A DNA stretch of 64,000 nucleotides, taken from contig NZ_BOVL01000019.1 of NCBI RefSeq assembly GCF_019972155.1, positions 543,714 through 607,713 on the forward strand. Reading direction: 5' to 3'. The translations under genes and the position numbers were made by a program. The notes beneath the pieces are model-generated. The model did not search any database and had not been told where the DNA came from. It saw only the letters and a program-made list of their open reading frames with translations. Of the stretch, positions 9,295-18,217 are shown piece by piece; positions within the stretch are counted from its first letter, which is position 1, and each line of letters begins with the position of its first letter. The stretch is from Bradyrhizobium sp. RD5-C2 (GTDB taxonomy: Bacteria > Pseudomonadota > Alphaproteobacteria > Rhizobiales > Xanthobacteraceae).

Positions 9295-10635
9295 ATGCTT
9301 CGCGCCGAAGACAACAAATTCCTCACCGAGTCAGGTGAGGGGACCGGCATGGGCGAATTGCTGCGCCGGTTCTGGATTCCGGTGCTGCTCTCGGAAGAGC
9401 TGCCGGAGCCGGACAGCGACCCGAAGAAGATCGTGGTCATGGGCGAGGAGCTGCTGGCGTTTCGCGACTCGCGGGGCGTGGTCGGAATCATCGATCAATA
9501 TTGCCCGCATCGCGGCGCCAATCTCTGGCTCGGCCGCAACGAGGAATGCGGCATTCGCTGCGTCTATCACGGCTGGAAGTTCGACACCGACGGCCGCTGC
9601 GTCGACATGCCGACCTCCTATCCGGACCTCAACGCCAAGGACCTGATCCGCATCAAGTCTTATCCGGTGCGCGAATGGGGCGAGATGATCTGGGCCTATA
9701 TGGGCCCCGTCGAGCAGATGCCCGAATTGCCGGCGCTGGAGATGGCGCTGCTGCCGGCCTCGCATCGCTTCGTCACCAAAAAGTGGCAGGACTGCAATTG
9801 GGTGCAGGCGGTGGAAGGTTCGATCGACACCGCGCATTTCACCTTCGCGCATCTCTCCTTCGAGAAGGAGGAGAACGAAATCCTCGACATCAAGAAGCAT
9901 TTCGTCAACCCGCTGACGCGGGTCGCGACCGACCACATGCGTTGGATCGCCGAGGATCCGCGCCCCGTCATCAAGATCAATCCGCATGAGGCGGGGCTCA
10001 CGGTCGCGGGCGGACGGCTCACCGGCAGCGACAACATCTACTGGCGCATCGCCCAGTTCCTGATGCCGTTCCACAGCTATGCGCCGAGCTCGATGCCGGG
10101 CGAGAACATGTTCGGCCAGACCTTCGTGCCGGTGACCGACACCAATTGCTGGATCTACACCTATGCGTGGAATCCCGAGCGGCCGCTGACCGACGCTGAG
10201 CGCGACGGCTATGCCAATGGCAACGGCGTGATGGCAGTCGTCGACGAGAACTACGTGCCGCTGCGCAACAAGGCGAACGACTACCTGATCGATCGCAAAT
10301 TGCAGCGGACCAAGAGCTACACCGGGATCAAGGGCGTCTCCGAGCAGGACGCCGCGGTGCAGGACAGCCAGGGCCCGATCGCCGACCGCACCCGCGAGCA
10401 TCTCGGCCCGACCGATCTCGGCATCATGCATTTCCGCAAGCTGGTGCTGGAGGCGGCCCGCGCCCTGCAAAAGGGCGAGGCACCGCCGCACGCCAGGCAC
10501 CAGGATCGCTACACCGTTCGCTCCGGCGCCTGCGTCACCAGCAAGACCAAGGATCTCACGGCCGTGATGGTCGAACGGTTCGGCGATCCCACGGGCTTCG
10601 TCGGCGGTCCCGGGCAGAACGCCGCGGCGGAATGA
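9295..10635 (+). CDS. Rieske non-heme iron oxygenase, alpha subunit
   Basis: This 446-residue oxygenase component has a Rieske [2Fe-2S] site with C70 and H72 (YCPHRGANL) and C89 and H92 (CVYHGWKF). The mononuclear-iron site follows as D178, H181 and H186 (SIDTAHFTFAH). The organisation resembles the phthalate dioxygenase/vanillate demethylase group, which takes electrons from a separate reductase; no reductase gene is nearby. GGAGG lies seven bases before the ATG. It is separated from the upstream TauD-type gene only by a repeat. Confidence 0.92.
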   Translation: MLRAEDNKFLTESGEGTGMGELLRRFWIPVLLSEELPEPDSDPKKIVVMGEELLAFRDSRGVVGIIDQYCPHRGANLWLGRNEECGIRCVYHGWKFDTDGRCVDMPTSYPDLNAKDLIRIKSYPVREWGEMIWAYMGPVEQMPELPALEMALLPASHRFVTKKWQDCNWVQAVEGSIDTAHFTFAHLSFEKEENEILDIKKHFVNPLTRVATDHMRWIAEDPRPVIKINPHEAGLTVAGGRLTGSDNIYWRIAQFLMPFHSYAPSSMPGENMFGQTFVPVTDTNCWIYTYAWNPERPLTDAERDGYANGNGVMAVVDENYVPLRNKANDYLIDRKLQRTKSYTGIKGVSEQDAAVQDSQGPIADRTREHLGPTDLGIMHFRKLVLEAARALQKGEAPPHARHQDRYTVRSGACVTSKTKDLTAVMVERFGDPTGFVGGPGQNAAAE

Positions 10636-10638
10636 TCT

Positions 10639-10664
10639 GTCGTCCCGGCCTTCGCCGGGACGAC
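10639..10664. terminator. Short palindromic hairpin between convergent genes
   Basis: GTCGTCCCGGCC and its complement GCCGGGACGAC form a near-perfect stem around a TTC loop between the convergent Rieske and antiporter genes. It matches the ends of the GTCGTCC repeat family. There is no T-run, so a terminator role is only possible. Confidence 0.45.
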
Positions 10665-10670
10665 GTAAAC

Positions 10671-12278
10671 TTACAACGGAATCCTGCGATACTCCCGGTT
10701 GGAGAGGCTCGCCTCCTCGAGATCCAGATCGCGCTCGATGCGCCGCCTGGTCTCGTCGGTGATCTTGCCGTCGCGCAGCAGCATGTGGATGAACTTGCGC
10801 TCGGACGAGATCAGCTCCCGCGTCAGCGCGGTGCCAGCGGCGGAGACGTCGTGCTTGTCGGGATCGAGCGTATCAGGCAGCTGGTTGATGCGGATCTCAT
10901 GGCGCGAGCGCAGCAGCTTGATCACCTCGTCGGAGAGCTCGCGGTCGTCGGTGATGGCGTCGAGCGATTTCAGCGCGGCGTTCAGCGCCTCGCGCCGCGC
11001 CTCGATTTCCTGCTCGTGCTCGGCGATGTGCTCGCTGCGTCCGTCCTTGGCGAGGCCGAGCAGGCGCACCGCCGGCGGCAATCCGAGGCCGAGCCCGACC
11101 AGGGTCACGAAGATCACGCCGAAGGCGACGAACAGGATCAGGTCGCGATACGGGAAGGCCTCGCCACCAGGCAATGTCAGGGGCAGCGCAAGTGCCGCGG
11201 CGAGCGACACCGCGCCGCGCACGCCGGTGAAGGCGACCACGAACACCGCCCGCCACGACGGCAGCGGATCGCGCTCGCGCACGCGGGCGCTGATCAAGCG
11301 CGGCAGATAGGTGCCGGGGAACACCCAGAGGAAGCGCGCGACGATCACGATGACGGCGACCAGCGCGGTAGCGGTCAGGATGTCGTACAGCGGAAACGCC
11401 TTCGACTTCTCGTACAGCGAGCGCATCTGGAAGCCGGTCAGGAGGAACAGCAGGCCCTCGATCAGATAGATGATCAAGTCCCAGAAGAAGATGCCCTGCA
11501 GGCGCGTCGCGGCCGAGATCAGCAGCGGTCCGTTCCAGCTCATATAGAGGCCGCAGGCGACGGTTGCGATCACGCCGCTGCCGCCGAAATGCTCGGGGAT
11601 CCAGTAGGCGAGATAGGGCGTGATCAGCGACAGCGTGATCTCGACCTGCGGATCCCTGGCGCGGCGGCGGGCGCGCAGGCTGAGCCAGCCCACCGCGATG
11701 CCGAACGCGATCTCGCAGGCGACGATGACGAAGAACGTGCCGGTCGCTTTCGGCAGCGAGAACAGCCCGGTGGTGATGGCGGCGAGCGCGAAGCGGTAGA
11801 GGATCAGCGCGGTCGCGTCGTTGGCGAGCCCTTCGCCCTCGAGCACGACAAGGATGCGGCGGGGCATGCCGAGCTTGCGCGCGATCGCGAGCGGCGCGAC
11901 CACGTCGGGCGGCGCGACGATCGCCCCGAGCAGGAAGCCGATGCTCCAGGGCAGCCCGATCAGATAGTGGGTCGCGGCCGCGACCATGAAGGCGGTGAAG
12001 ATCACGCAGCCGACCGACAGCAGGATGATCGGCCGCAGATTGGCCTTGAACTCGCGCCAGCTCATCGCGACGCTCGCCGAATAGATCAGCGGCGGCAGCA
12101 CCACCAGAAGCACGAGCTCGGGCGGCAGTTCCAGCGACGGCATGCCCGGCACGAAGGCGAGCACGATGCCGACCAGCAGGAGCAGGATCGCCGGCGCGAT
12201 GTCGGTCCGCCGTGCAACCAGCGCGGTTCCCGCCAGCACGCCGAGCAGCGTGAGAAAGATCTGAAATTTGGCTTCCAT
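10671..12278 (-). CDS. CPA1-family Na+/H+ antiporter (NhaP/YjcE type)
   Basis: This 535-residue inner-membrane cation/proton antiporter has about 12 membrane helices in residues 1-400 and a cytoplasmic helical tail of roughly 130 residues. The ion-binding signature GEGLANDATALI lies near residue 155, and LLGAIVAPPDVVAP precedes it. The family exports Na+ or K+ for pH and salt homeostasis. The tail is rich in charged residues and may be regulatory. It is transcribed alone on the minus strand. Confidence 0.92.
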   Translation of the reverse strand: MEAKFQIFLTLLGVLAGTALVARRTDIAPAILLLLVGIVLAFVPGMPSLELPPELVLLVVLPPLIYSASVAMSWREFKANLRPIILLSVGCVIFTAFMVAAATHYLIGLPWSIGFLLGAIVAPPDVVAPLAIARKLGMPRRILVVLEGEGLANDATALILYRFALAAITTGLFSLPKATGTFFVIVACEIAFGIAVGWLSLRARRRARDPQVEITLSLITPYLAYWIPEHFGGSGVIATVACGLYMSWNGPLLISAATRLQGIFFWDLIIYLIEGLLFLLTGFQMRSLYEKSKAFPLYDILTATALVAVIVIVARFLWVFPGTYLPRLISARVRERDPLPSWRAVFVVAFTGVRGAVSLAAALALPLTLPGGEAFPYRDLILFVAFGVIFVTLVGLGLGLPPAVRLLGLAKDGRSEHIAEHEQEIEARREALNAALKSLDAITDDRELSDEVIKLLRSRHEIRINQLPDTLDPDKHDVSAAGTALTRELISSERKFIHMLLRDGKITDETRRRIERDLDLEEASLSNREYRRIPL

Positions 12279-12385
12279 AATGGGCTCAATTCGCCCGGAA
12301 ACCAGCGCCAGTCAATGCGGTCCGGCCGGAGCCGAACCGCTGGGGCGTGTCATAAAGCCGTCGTAGGGATGAGTGGGCCGCCCGG

Positions 12386-12760
12386 TCAGTCCCGCTGATC
12401 GTAGCGGTAGGACTTCGAGACGATCTGCCAGCCGTCGGCGAGCTTCATTGCGACCAGATAGTCGGTGAAATAGCGCGGCGGCAGCTGGCAGCGCACCTTG
12501 ATGAAGGCGGTGTTGTCGTCGGAGCGGTCGATGGTGACGATGAAGTCCTCGCGCGGCTTGCCTTCGGCCTTCGCCGACGGCCGCTTGCGCACCAGAGCGA
12601 GCCAGTCCGGCACGCTGAGGACCTTCAGCTCGCCCCTGTCCACCCAGCGCAGGTCGGCACTGGGATGAAAGGCCGTCGCGAGCTTGTCGGCATTGCTCTC
12701 GTAGAGGCCGTCGAAATAGGTCTGCACGACGCTTTCGACGCTGGATCGTTCTTGACTCAT
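12386..12760 (-). CDS. NTF2-like/lumazine-binding-like protein
   Basis: This 124-residue protein has the cone-shaped NTF2 fold pattern. It starts with a helix containing VVQTYFDGLYESNADKLA, then FHPSADLRWV, and ends with the strand pair YLVAMKLADGWQIVSKSYRY. It looks closest to the putative lumazine-binding subgroup of NTF2 proteins, whose functions are mostly unknown. GGGAGGA precedes the ATG. No neighbour gives a clue to the ligand. Confidence 0.75.
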   Translation of the reverse strand: MSQERSSVESVVQTYFDGLYESNADKLATAFHPSADLRWVDRGELKVLSVPDWLALVRKRPSAKAEGKPREDFIVTIDRSDDNTAFIKVRCQLPPRYFTDYLVAMKLADGWQIVSKSYRYDQRD

Positions 12761-12791
12761 TGGTTAGTCCTCCCGGCAGGATTTGAACTAC

Positions 12792-12897
12792 TAGAGCGTT
12801 TTCGAGCGAAGTGGGTACCGGTTCGCGTGAAGAAAACGCGTCAAAACGAGAATCTAGAGCCCCAGTTCCGATTCAATCGAAACGGAAAGGGCTCTAG
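12792..12897. repeat. Composite intergenic repeat (TAGAGCGTTTTCGAGCGAAG family)
   Basis: The segment begins CTAGAGCGTTTTCGAGCGAA, contains ACCGGTTCGCGTGAAGAAAA, and ends GGGCTCTAG, so its ends are inverted. An inverted partial copy lies at 47785-47829, and a short trace (TAGAGCGTTATCGA) precedes 17731. Confidence 0.75.
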
Positions 12898-12962
12898 GAT
12901 TTAGCCATGAACCGCCGGATTGCGCCATGGCCGGCGATAAAATTCCGCGTGAGGAGCGAGTC

Positions 12963-13397
12963 GTGACCGCATCTGCAAATTCGAACGAAACTATCCTGAT
13001 CGGCGAATGCTTCTGCCGCGACGTGCGCTACGAGGTGGCCGACGCGTTTGGCTATGCGCTGAATTGTCACTGCTCGAATTGCCGGCGCACCACGGGTTCG
13101 GCGTTCAAGCCGTTCGCAGGCATCGTGCGCGAGAAATTCACCGTCACCAGTGGTGCCGACGGTCTTCTGATCTACGGCGATGAGCTCACCCACGACGCGC
13201 ATTGCGGCCGCTGCGGGTCGCTGCTCTATTCGCAGGTCCGTAACGGCGCCTATATCCATGTCACGATGGGTACGCTGCGCGATGCGCCGACGATCCGACC
13301 GACCGCGCATATCTTCGTCGGCTCCAAGGCGCCCTGGTACGAGATACTGGACGACCTGCCGCAATATCAGGAGCACGTCACGCAAGGCGGGGAATAA
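12963..13397 (+). CDS. GFA-family zinc-binding protein
   Basis: This 144-residue protein is of the GFA family (glutathione-dependent formaldehyde-activating enzyme-like), with the usual cysteine clusters GECFCRDVRY, CHCSNCRRTTGS and CGRCGSLLY that bind zinc. Most members are not proven formaldehyde enzymes. I prefer the GTG at 12963 because GAGGAG lies six bases upstream; an ATG at 12927 would add 12 residues without a ribosome-binding site. It converges with the lipoprotein gene that follows, with six bases between the stops. Confidence 0.85.
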   Translation: MTASANSNETILIGECFCRDVRYEVADAFGYALNCHCSNCRRTTGSAFKPFAGIVREKFTVTSGADGLLIYGDELTHDAHCGRCGSLLYSQVRNGAYIHVTMGTLRDAPTIRPTAHIFVGSKAPWYEILDDLPQYQEHVTQGGE

Positions 13398-13403
13398 ATC
13401 CGC

Positions 13404-13766
13404 TCAAGGCAGGTTCTTGCCCTGAGTTGGGTCCACTTGTGCCGCCGATGTCTCGGACGGCCCCAGCGAGAAGGCGAGCACGACGTCGTCGGCGCGCTGC
13501 TTGAACTCCTTGCCGACCGCAGCGCGCGCGGCGTCGGCGAGTTCATGCAACGGCTTGTCCTGCAGCAGGCTGGGGAAGGTGACGGTGACCGACGTGAGCC
13601 GGCCATTGTGCCAGTTGAACGCGACCGCCGGTTTGACCCCGACCATCGCAACCAGATCGTTCTCCACGGCCTTGGCGTGCTTGAAGCCGTCGAACACGGC
13701 GTCGACCAGGCCGCAGCCCGCGGCGCAGCCGGCCAACAGCGCGAGTGAGAGGAGGTTTCTGGCCAT
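13404..13766 (-). CDS. Putative small lipoprotein, function unknown
   Basis: The protein has 120 residues from the ATG at 13766, opening with a short hydrophobic stretch and a lipobox-like LLAGC (C14), then a mixed alpha/beta body. It is probably an outer-membrane or periplasmic lipoprotein. The signal is short; ATGs near 13820 would give a longer basic leader and are credible alternatives. The body contains VKPAVAFNWHNGRLTSVTV. I do not recognise a family. Confidence 0.6.
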   Translation of the reverse strand: MARNLLSLALLAGCAAGCGLVDAVFDGFKHAKAVENDLVAMVGVKPAVAFNWHNGRLTSVTVTFPSLLQDKPLHELADAARAAVGKEFKQRADDVVLAFSLGPSETSAAQVDPTQGKNLP

Positions 13767-14046
13767 GCTGCGGACCTTGCCGGCCCTGGCGGGTGGAACC
13801 GCCGCGCTTGTGCCCTGCATCATGTCCTCCGTGCTTCTGTTCTTGTTGGCTCGATCGTGCACGAAATCTCCCCACCAGCCAAATCCGAACCAGCGGTCTG
13901 TTTCGTCGACTAACAGTCAGGACGGCACGGTCCGCGCCATCGCCGATCGTGAGGCTGCTCACAAAGCGCCCCGGTTGCTTCTGGTAAACGGACCTGCATG
14001 GGCGGCAACGTCGGCAATGTCGAGGTCTGCAACTAGCTCTCAGCAG

Positions 14047-14727
14047 CTAGATCGCGCTCGCGGCGATATTCACCATCAGGGCCAGCAGCGCCGTGTTGAA
14101 CACGAACGAGATGATGCCGTGCACGGTCGCGGTGCGGCGGATGATCTTGTCGGTGATGCCGACGTCGGAGACCTGCGCGGTCATGCCGATCACGAAGGAG
14201 AAATAGACGAAGTCCCAGTAATCGGCATCGACATGCGCATCGCCGCTCGGGAATTGCAATCCGCCGGGAGTCTTGCCGCGGTAGAACTCGTGGGCGTAAT
14301 GCAGCGCGAACGCGGTGTGGACCGCCGTCCATGACAGCGTGATGGTGACGATTGCCACCGCCAGTCCCGCCGCGCTGCCCTTGGATGCGCCGAGTTCGAA
14401 TACGATGGCCAAGAGGCTTGCCAGTGCGCCGAACGCGGTCAGCAGCAGGATCAGGAAACGGCCGTCGTCCTGCAATATGGCGCTGCGCTTGATGTGGGCG
14501 ACGCCACAGCGCAGCATCATCACATAGGCGAGCACGAGATAGAGCGCGGCGAAGGCGTCCCAGCCGGCGAGCATGCGCGTCACGAGGCGCATCGAGCCGG
14601 GGATCAGCAGCGCGACGGCGATGCCGACCGTGATCGAAACGAAGGTGCGCGGCCGGCCCACCACCACGCGGACTGGCATCGGCAGCTTGCGGAAACGAAC
14701 AAGGCGATCGTCGAGCTCCTTGTTCAT
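14047..14727 (-). CDS. DUF1345 membrane protein
   Basis: This 226-residue inner-membrane protein has about five or six helices. Family features visible are AGWDAFAALYLVLAY, HTAFALHYAHEFYRG and the stretch around DYWDFVYFSFVIGMTAQVSD, which place it in DUF1345. The function is unknown. It lies 17 bases downstream of the prenyl diphosphate synthase on the same strand, so the two may be co-transcribed. Confidence 0.85.
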   Translation of the reverse strand: MNKELDDRLVRFRKLPMPVRVVVGRPRTFVSITVGIAVALLIPGSMRLVTRMLAGWDAFAALYLVLAYVMMLRCGVAHIKRSAILQDDGRFLILLLTAFGALASLLAIVFELGASKGSAAGLAVAIVTITLSWTAVHTAFALHYAHEFYRGKTPGGLQFPSGDAHVDADYWDFVYFSFVIGMTAQVSDVGITDKIIRRTATVHGIISFVFNTALLALMVNIAASAI

Positions 14728-14743
14728 TTCACGCGGCTTCCAG

Positions 14744-15664
14744 CTAGTTCTTGCGCTCGGCGACGAAGCGGGCGGCGGCGCGCAGCACGTCGCCCCGATC
14801 GCCGAACACCGACAGCGCGGCGTCGGCGCGGGCCAGCAGGTCGCGTACGCGCTGCTTGGCGCCGTCGATGCCGAGCTGGGTGACGAAGGTGGTCTTGCCG
14901 AGCACGGCGTCGGCGCCGGCCGGCTTGCCGAGTGCGGCGGCGTCGCCCTCGACGTCGAGCAGGTCGTCGGCGATCTGGAACGCTTCGCCGAGCGCTTTGC
15001 CGTAATCGTCGAGCGCCTGGTATTCCTTCTGCGAGGACTGGCCGAGGATCGCGCCGGCGATGCAGCCGAAGCGGAGCAGCGCGCCGGTCTTCATCTGCTG
15101 CACGCGCGCGACGTCGACCGGCTCGCGGTCGCCGAAGCGACCTTCGCCGGCGAGGTCGAGGATCTGGCCGCCGGCCATGCCGCCGACGCCGGAGGCGCGC
15201 GCCAGCGCGCGGGTCAACAGCAGGCGCACCTGGGCGTCCTTGTGGATCGCATCGCGGGTGATGATGTCGAAGGCAATCGTCAGCAGCGCGTCGCCGGCGA
15301 GGATCGCGGTGGCGTCGTCATAGGCCTTGTGCAGGGTCGGGCGGCCCCGGCGCAGATCGGAATTGTCCATCGCCGGCAGATCGTCATGAATCAGCGAGTA
15401 GCAGTGGATGCATTCGAGCGCGGCGCCCACCAGCAGGGCGGATTCGCGCGGGATGCCGAACACCGCGGCGCTCTCGACCGCAAGGAACGGCCGCAGCCGC
15501 TTGCCGCCGCCGAGGCTCGAATAGCGCATGGCCTCGATCAGCCGCTTCGGGCGCGCGATCTCGTCGCCTTCGGCCGCATCGGACAGCAGTTTGGCGAGCA
15601 GGGCTTCGGTATCCTCCGCGGTCTGGTCCAGCCGCTTGGAAAACTCTGCAGTACCGGTCGTCAT
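14744..15664 (-). CDS. ispA: Polyprenyl synthetase, probable farnesyl/geranylgeranyl diphosphate synthase
   Basis: This 306-residue trans-prenyltransferase condenses isopentenyl diphosphate with allylic diphosphates. The first aspartate-rich motif is DDLPAMD (D94, D95, D100) and the second is DDLLD (D233, D234, D237). GGGKRLRPF at about 52-60 binds isopentenyl diphosphate. Its length suits a short-chain synthase. GGAG lies about ten bases before the ATG at 15664; the frame extends another 20 codons upstream. Chain length cannot be fixed by inspection. Confidence 0.9.
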   Translation of the reverse strand: MTTGTAEFSKRLDQTAEDTEALLAKLLSDAAEGDEIARPKRLIEAMRYSSLGGGKRLRPFLAVESAAVFGIPRESALLVGAALECIHCYSLIHDDLPAMDNSDLRRGRPTLHKAYDDATAILAGDALLTIAFDIITRDAIHKDAQVRLLLTRALARASGVGGMAGGQILDLAGEGRFGDREPVDVARVQQMKTGALLRFGCIAGAILGQSSQKEYQALDDYGKALGEAFQIADDLLDVEGDAAALGKPAGADAVLGKTTFVTQLGIDGAKQRVRDLLARADAALSVFGDRGDVLRAAARFVAERKN

Positions 15665-15792
15665 TAAGAATTGCTCCAGATCGATTTTCGGCCGGACAAT
15701 CGTTGATGGGATCGGCTTCGTCAATTCCCGCCCTGCGACGGATTGCGCCTTAAAAGTGCTGGAAAAACCGTGAATTATCCCATTGACGTCTG

Positions 15793-16536
15793 ATGACGCC
15801 GGCCGTGTTCTGGCTGAAGGCTCCCAAATCCTCCCTGGAAAGGTCCTCCCCGGAAACCCCAGCTTTGCGCATTGTCCGGATTTTATTGCTGCTTTTGCTG
15901 GCCCTGCTGTTGCTGCCCTATCTGGTGACGCCGTTCTACCGCACCGGTCAGCCAGTTTCGGCCCTGATGGCGTGGCGGACCCTGCGAGGGGCCCCGGTCA
16001 CGCGGCATTGGATCGATTTCGGCGCCATGTCGCCCTATTTGGCGCGGTCCGTGGTCGGCTCGGAGGACGCCCATTTCTGCAAGCACCGGGGCATCGATTG
16101 GGGGGCGCTGCGCGAGGTGATCGACGATGCCGGGGACGGCGAGGCGGCGCGCGGCGGCTCGACCATCACCCAGCAAGTGGCCAAGAACCTGTTCCTGTGG
16201 CCCGGCCGCAGCATGATCCGCAAGGGATTGGAACTGCCGCTGGCGCTCTGGATCGATTTCGTACTGCCCAAGCAGCGAATTCTGGAAATCTACCTCAACA
16301 TCGCCGAAATGGGGCCATCCGGGCAGTTTGGCGCCGAGGCCGGTGCCCAATATGCCTTTGGCCGGCCGGCGGCAGAGCTGTCACCCCGGGAGGCGGCGCT
16401 TTTGGCGGCGATCCTGCCGAATCCGGTCAAAAGGAGCGCCCGGAACCCGGGGCCGGGGGTCCGCAGGCTGTCCGGCACCTACATGGTCCGGGCCAACTCG
16501 GTGACGCGCTGCTGGCGCGAAAATCGCGGCTCTTGA
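15793..16536 (+). CDS. mtgA: Monofunctional peptidoglycan glycosyltransferase
   Basis: This 247-residue GT51 enzyme polymerises lipid II into glycan strands. One N-terminal membrane helix (about 27-46) anchors it and the catalytic domain is periplasmic. The catalytic glutamate is E91 in SEDAHFCKHRG. Other GT51 motifs are GGSTITQQVAKNLFL, RKGLELPLALWIDF and EIYLNIAEMG. There is no transpeptidase domain. It is divergent from the prenyl synthase gene. Confidence 0.95.
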   Translation: MTPAVFWLKAPKSSLERSSPETPALRIVRILLLLLLALLLLPYLVTPFYRTGQPVSALMAWRTLRGAPVTRHWIDFGAMSPYLARSVVGSEDAHFCKHRGIDWGALREVIDDAGDGEAARGGSTITQQVAKNLFLWPGRSMIRKGLELPLALWIDFVLPKQRILEIYLNIAEMGPSGQFGAEAGAQYAFGRPAAELSPREAALLAAILPNPVKRSARNPGPGVRRLSGTYMVRANSVTRCWRENRGS

Positions 16537-16693
16537 GCGCGATTTCGGGCGGATTTTGCTGTCTCCGGGCCTAGATTTACGCGGTCCCTTCCTCTATAAG
16601 CGCGGCCTTACCGGCATCGCAGCTTGCGCTTCGAAGCGCTGAGCCCGTCCGCATTTCGGACGATGCCTCCGCAACACCCTAGAGGACACCGTC

Positions 16694-16879
16694 ATGGCCG
16701 TTCCCAGAAGAAAAACCTCGCCGTCGCGCCGTGGCATGCGCCGCTCGGCCGATGCGATCAAGACCCCGACCTATGTCGAGGACAAGGACTCCGGCGAGCT
16801 GCGCCGTCCGCACCACCTCGACCTGAAGACCGGCATGTACAAGGGCCGCCAGGTCCTGAAGGCCAAGAAAGAGTCCTGA
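16694..16879 (+). CDS. rpmF: 50S ribosomal protein L32
   Basis: This 61-residue protein begins MAVPRRKTSPSRRGMRRSAD and continues with the L32 core LRRPHHLDLKTGMYKGRQVL. It contains no cysteine, so it is the zinc-independent form of L32 usual in alphaproteobacteria. It is preceded by GAGGACACC. It sits downstream of mtgA but the 157-bp gap with a TATAAG element suggests its own promoter. Confidence 0.97.
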   Translation: MAVPRRKTSPSRRGMRRSADAIKTPTYVEDKDSGELRRPHHLDLKTGMYKGRQVLKAKKES

Positions 16880-16909
16880 TCGGACCTTCGGCTGTCGCGC
16901 CGCTGGCGG

Positions 16910-16958
16910 GAGCATGATCCGGAAAAGTGCTTAGCGGTTTTCCGGAAATATCATCCTC
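16910..16958. repeat. Short palindromic repeat (GAGCATGATCCGGAAAAGTG family)
   Basis: The sequence GAGCATGATCCGGAAAAGTG is followed by GCGGTTTTCCGGAAATATCA, forming an imperfect hairpin. Relatives are at 30035-30085 and 39916-39964. Confidence 0.75.
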
Positions 16959-17078
16959 CAATCAAGATCGCGCTGCGCCTGAATTCGGCCAACGAGTGCG
17001 GTCGACACGGACGCGTCGGCGGCGAGGCCAATGAGCATCGCCGCATTGCTGGTTCTCCCTGAATAAGGCGCAAGCCCG

Positions 17079-17711
17079 ATGGTCGGTTTTCCGCTGTTGC
17101 TCGTTCCGCTCGCGGTCTACAACATCATCGCCTTCCTGATGCCCGGCGTGTCCTTCACGGACCCGCTGATCAGGCTGACATTGCTGTCGGGCGAGCAGTG
17201 GCAGATCACGCTCAGTGACATGCTGCTCGCCGCCGGCGTGCTGCTGCTGCTGCTCGAGGTCATCAAGGGCGCGCGCCCCGGCGCGAAGTATCTCACCGAC
17301 CATCTGCTGTCGCTGATCGTGTTCGGCGCGGCGGCCGCCGAATTCGTGCTCTGGCCGAAATTCGGCAACTCGACCTATTGCCTGCTCACGCTGCTGGCGC
17401 TGGTCGATTTCATTTCCGGAATTGCGCTGCGCACCCGCCGCCGTGCGGTTGTCGCTGCACCGGCGCCTGCGCCGGTCGGCAAGTCGCAGCCCGCGGCGGT
17501 CGAGACGCCACGGGCCGCGCCTGCGGTGGAGCCTGCCCCGCCGCGACCCGAGCCTGCACCCGTCGTCACACCGGCGCCAGCCGCTCCCGTTCCGCCAGCG
17601 ACTTCAGTTGCGGAATCCGTGCTGCTCGATCAGTCCGCGCCCAAGCCCACCGTCACCTCGCCGGATTTGCAGCCCGGCGGCCAGCCATCGCCAGGCACGC
17701 CGCAACGCTAG
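17079..17711 (+). CDS. Hypothetical membrane protein with Ala/Pro-rich tail
   Basis: This 210-residue protein has four predicted membrane helices in the first 120 residues (including LLAAGVLLLLLEVIKG) and then a long low-complexity cytoplasmic or periplasmic tail dominated by alanine and proline. I do not recognise a named family. The next gene begins 19 bases after its stop, so they may form an operon. Confidence 0.7.
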   Translation: MVGFPLLLVPLAVYNIIAFLMPGVSFTDPLIRLTLLSGEQWQITLSDMLLAAGVLLLLLEVIKGARPGAKYLTDHLLSLIVFGAAAAEFVLWPKFGNSTYCLLTLLALVDFISGIALRTRRRAVVAAPAPAPVGKSQPAAVETPRAAPAVEPAPPRPEPAPVVTPAPAAPVPPATSVAESVLLDQSAPKPTVTSPDLQPGGQPSPGTPQR

Positions 17712-17730
17712 AGCGTTATCGAGGACGATC

Positions 17731-18201
17731 ATGAGCGGAGAAACGGCCCTTCCGATCGCCGATTCGACGACCACCCGATCGATCTTCGACTGGCTCGAAC
17801 GGTTCGCCGCCTGCGTCAGGGCGGTCGATTATGCGGCCGCCCATCCGTTCTGGCATTCGGACATCATCTCGTTCGGCACCTATCAGGAGCTGATCCACGG
17901 CCGCGAGCGCTGGACCGAGATGCAATGGGACAATGTCTGGCCCCGCACCGCGGATTTCGCCTTCGATCTCGCGCATACGGAGGTGCTGATCAGCGCCGAC
18001 GGCGGCATGGCGACGGTGATCACGCCGTGGACGAGCACCGGCTTCCAGGCGGACGGCAGCCGCTTCGATCGGCCGGGGCGGGCGACGATCATTCTCGCGC
18101 GTCAGGCCGACGGGCGCTGGCTCGGCATCCATTCCCACATGTCGCTGCGCCGCGGCGTGCCGCAGGACAGCCACGGCAACCGGCCCGTCAAGGCCCGCTG
18201 A
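17731..18201 (+). CDS. SnoaL/NTF2-like protein
   Basis: This 156-residue protein has an NTF2-fold pattern. The N-terminal helix contains FAACVRAVDYAAAHPFW, followed by DIISFGTYQELIHGRERW, and the closing strands contain GRATIILARQADGRWLGIHSH. The SnoaL-like/DUF4440 family includes ketosteroid-isomerase-like enzymes and stress proteins, and the ligand is unknown. GAGGA precedes the ATG at 17731. Confidence 0.75.
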   Translation: MSGETALPIADSTTTRSIFDWLERFAACVRAVDYAAAHPFWHSDIISFGTYQELIHGRERWTEMQWDNVWPRTADFAFDLAHTEVLISADGGMATVITPWTSTGFQADGSRFDRPGRATIILARQADGRWLGIHSHMSLRRGVPQDSHGNRPVKAR

Positions 18202-18217
18202 TCCCCAAGATGATGGG

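Noticed and set aside
10632..12398. A 588-codon open frame antisense to the Na+/H+ antiporter.
   Set aside because: It mirrors a clear antiporter with correct motifs. The translated product is arginine-, aspartate- and glutamine-rich in the manner of G+C-rich antisense frames.
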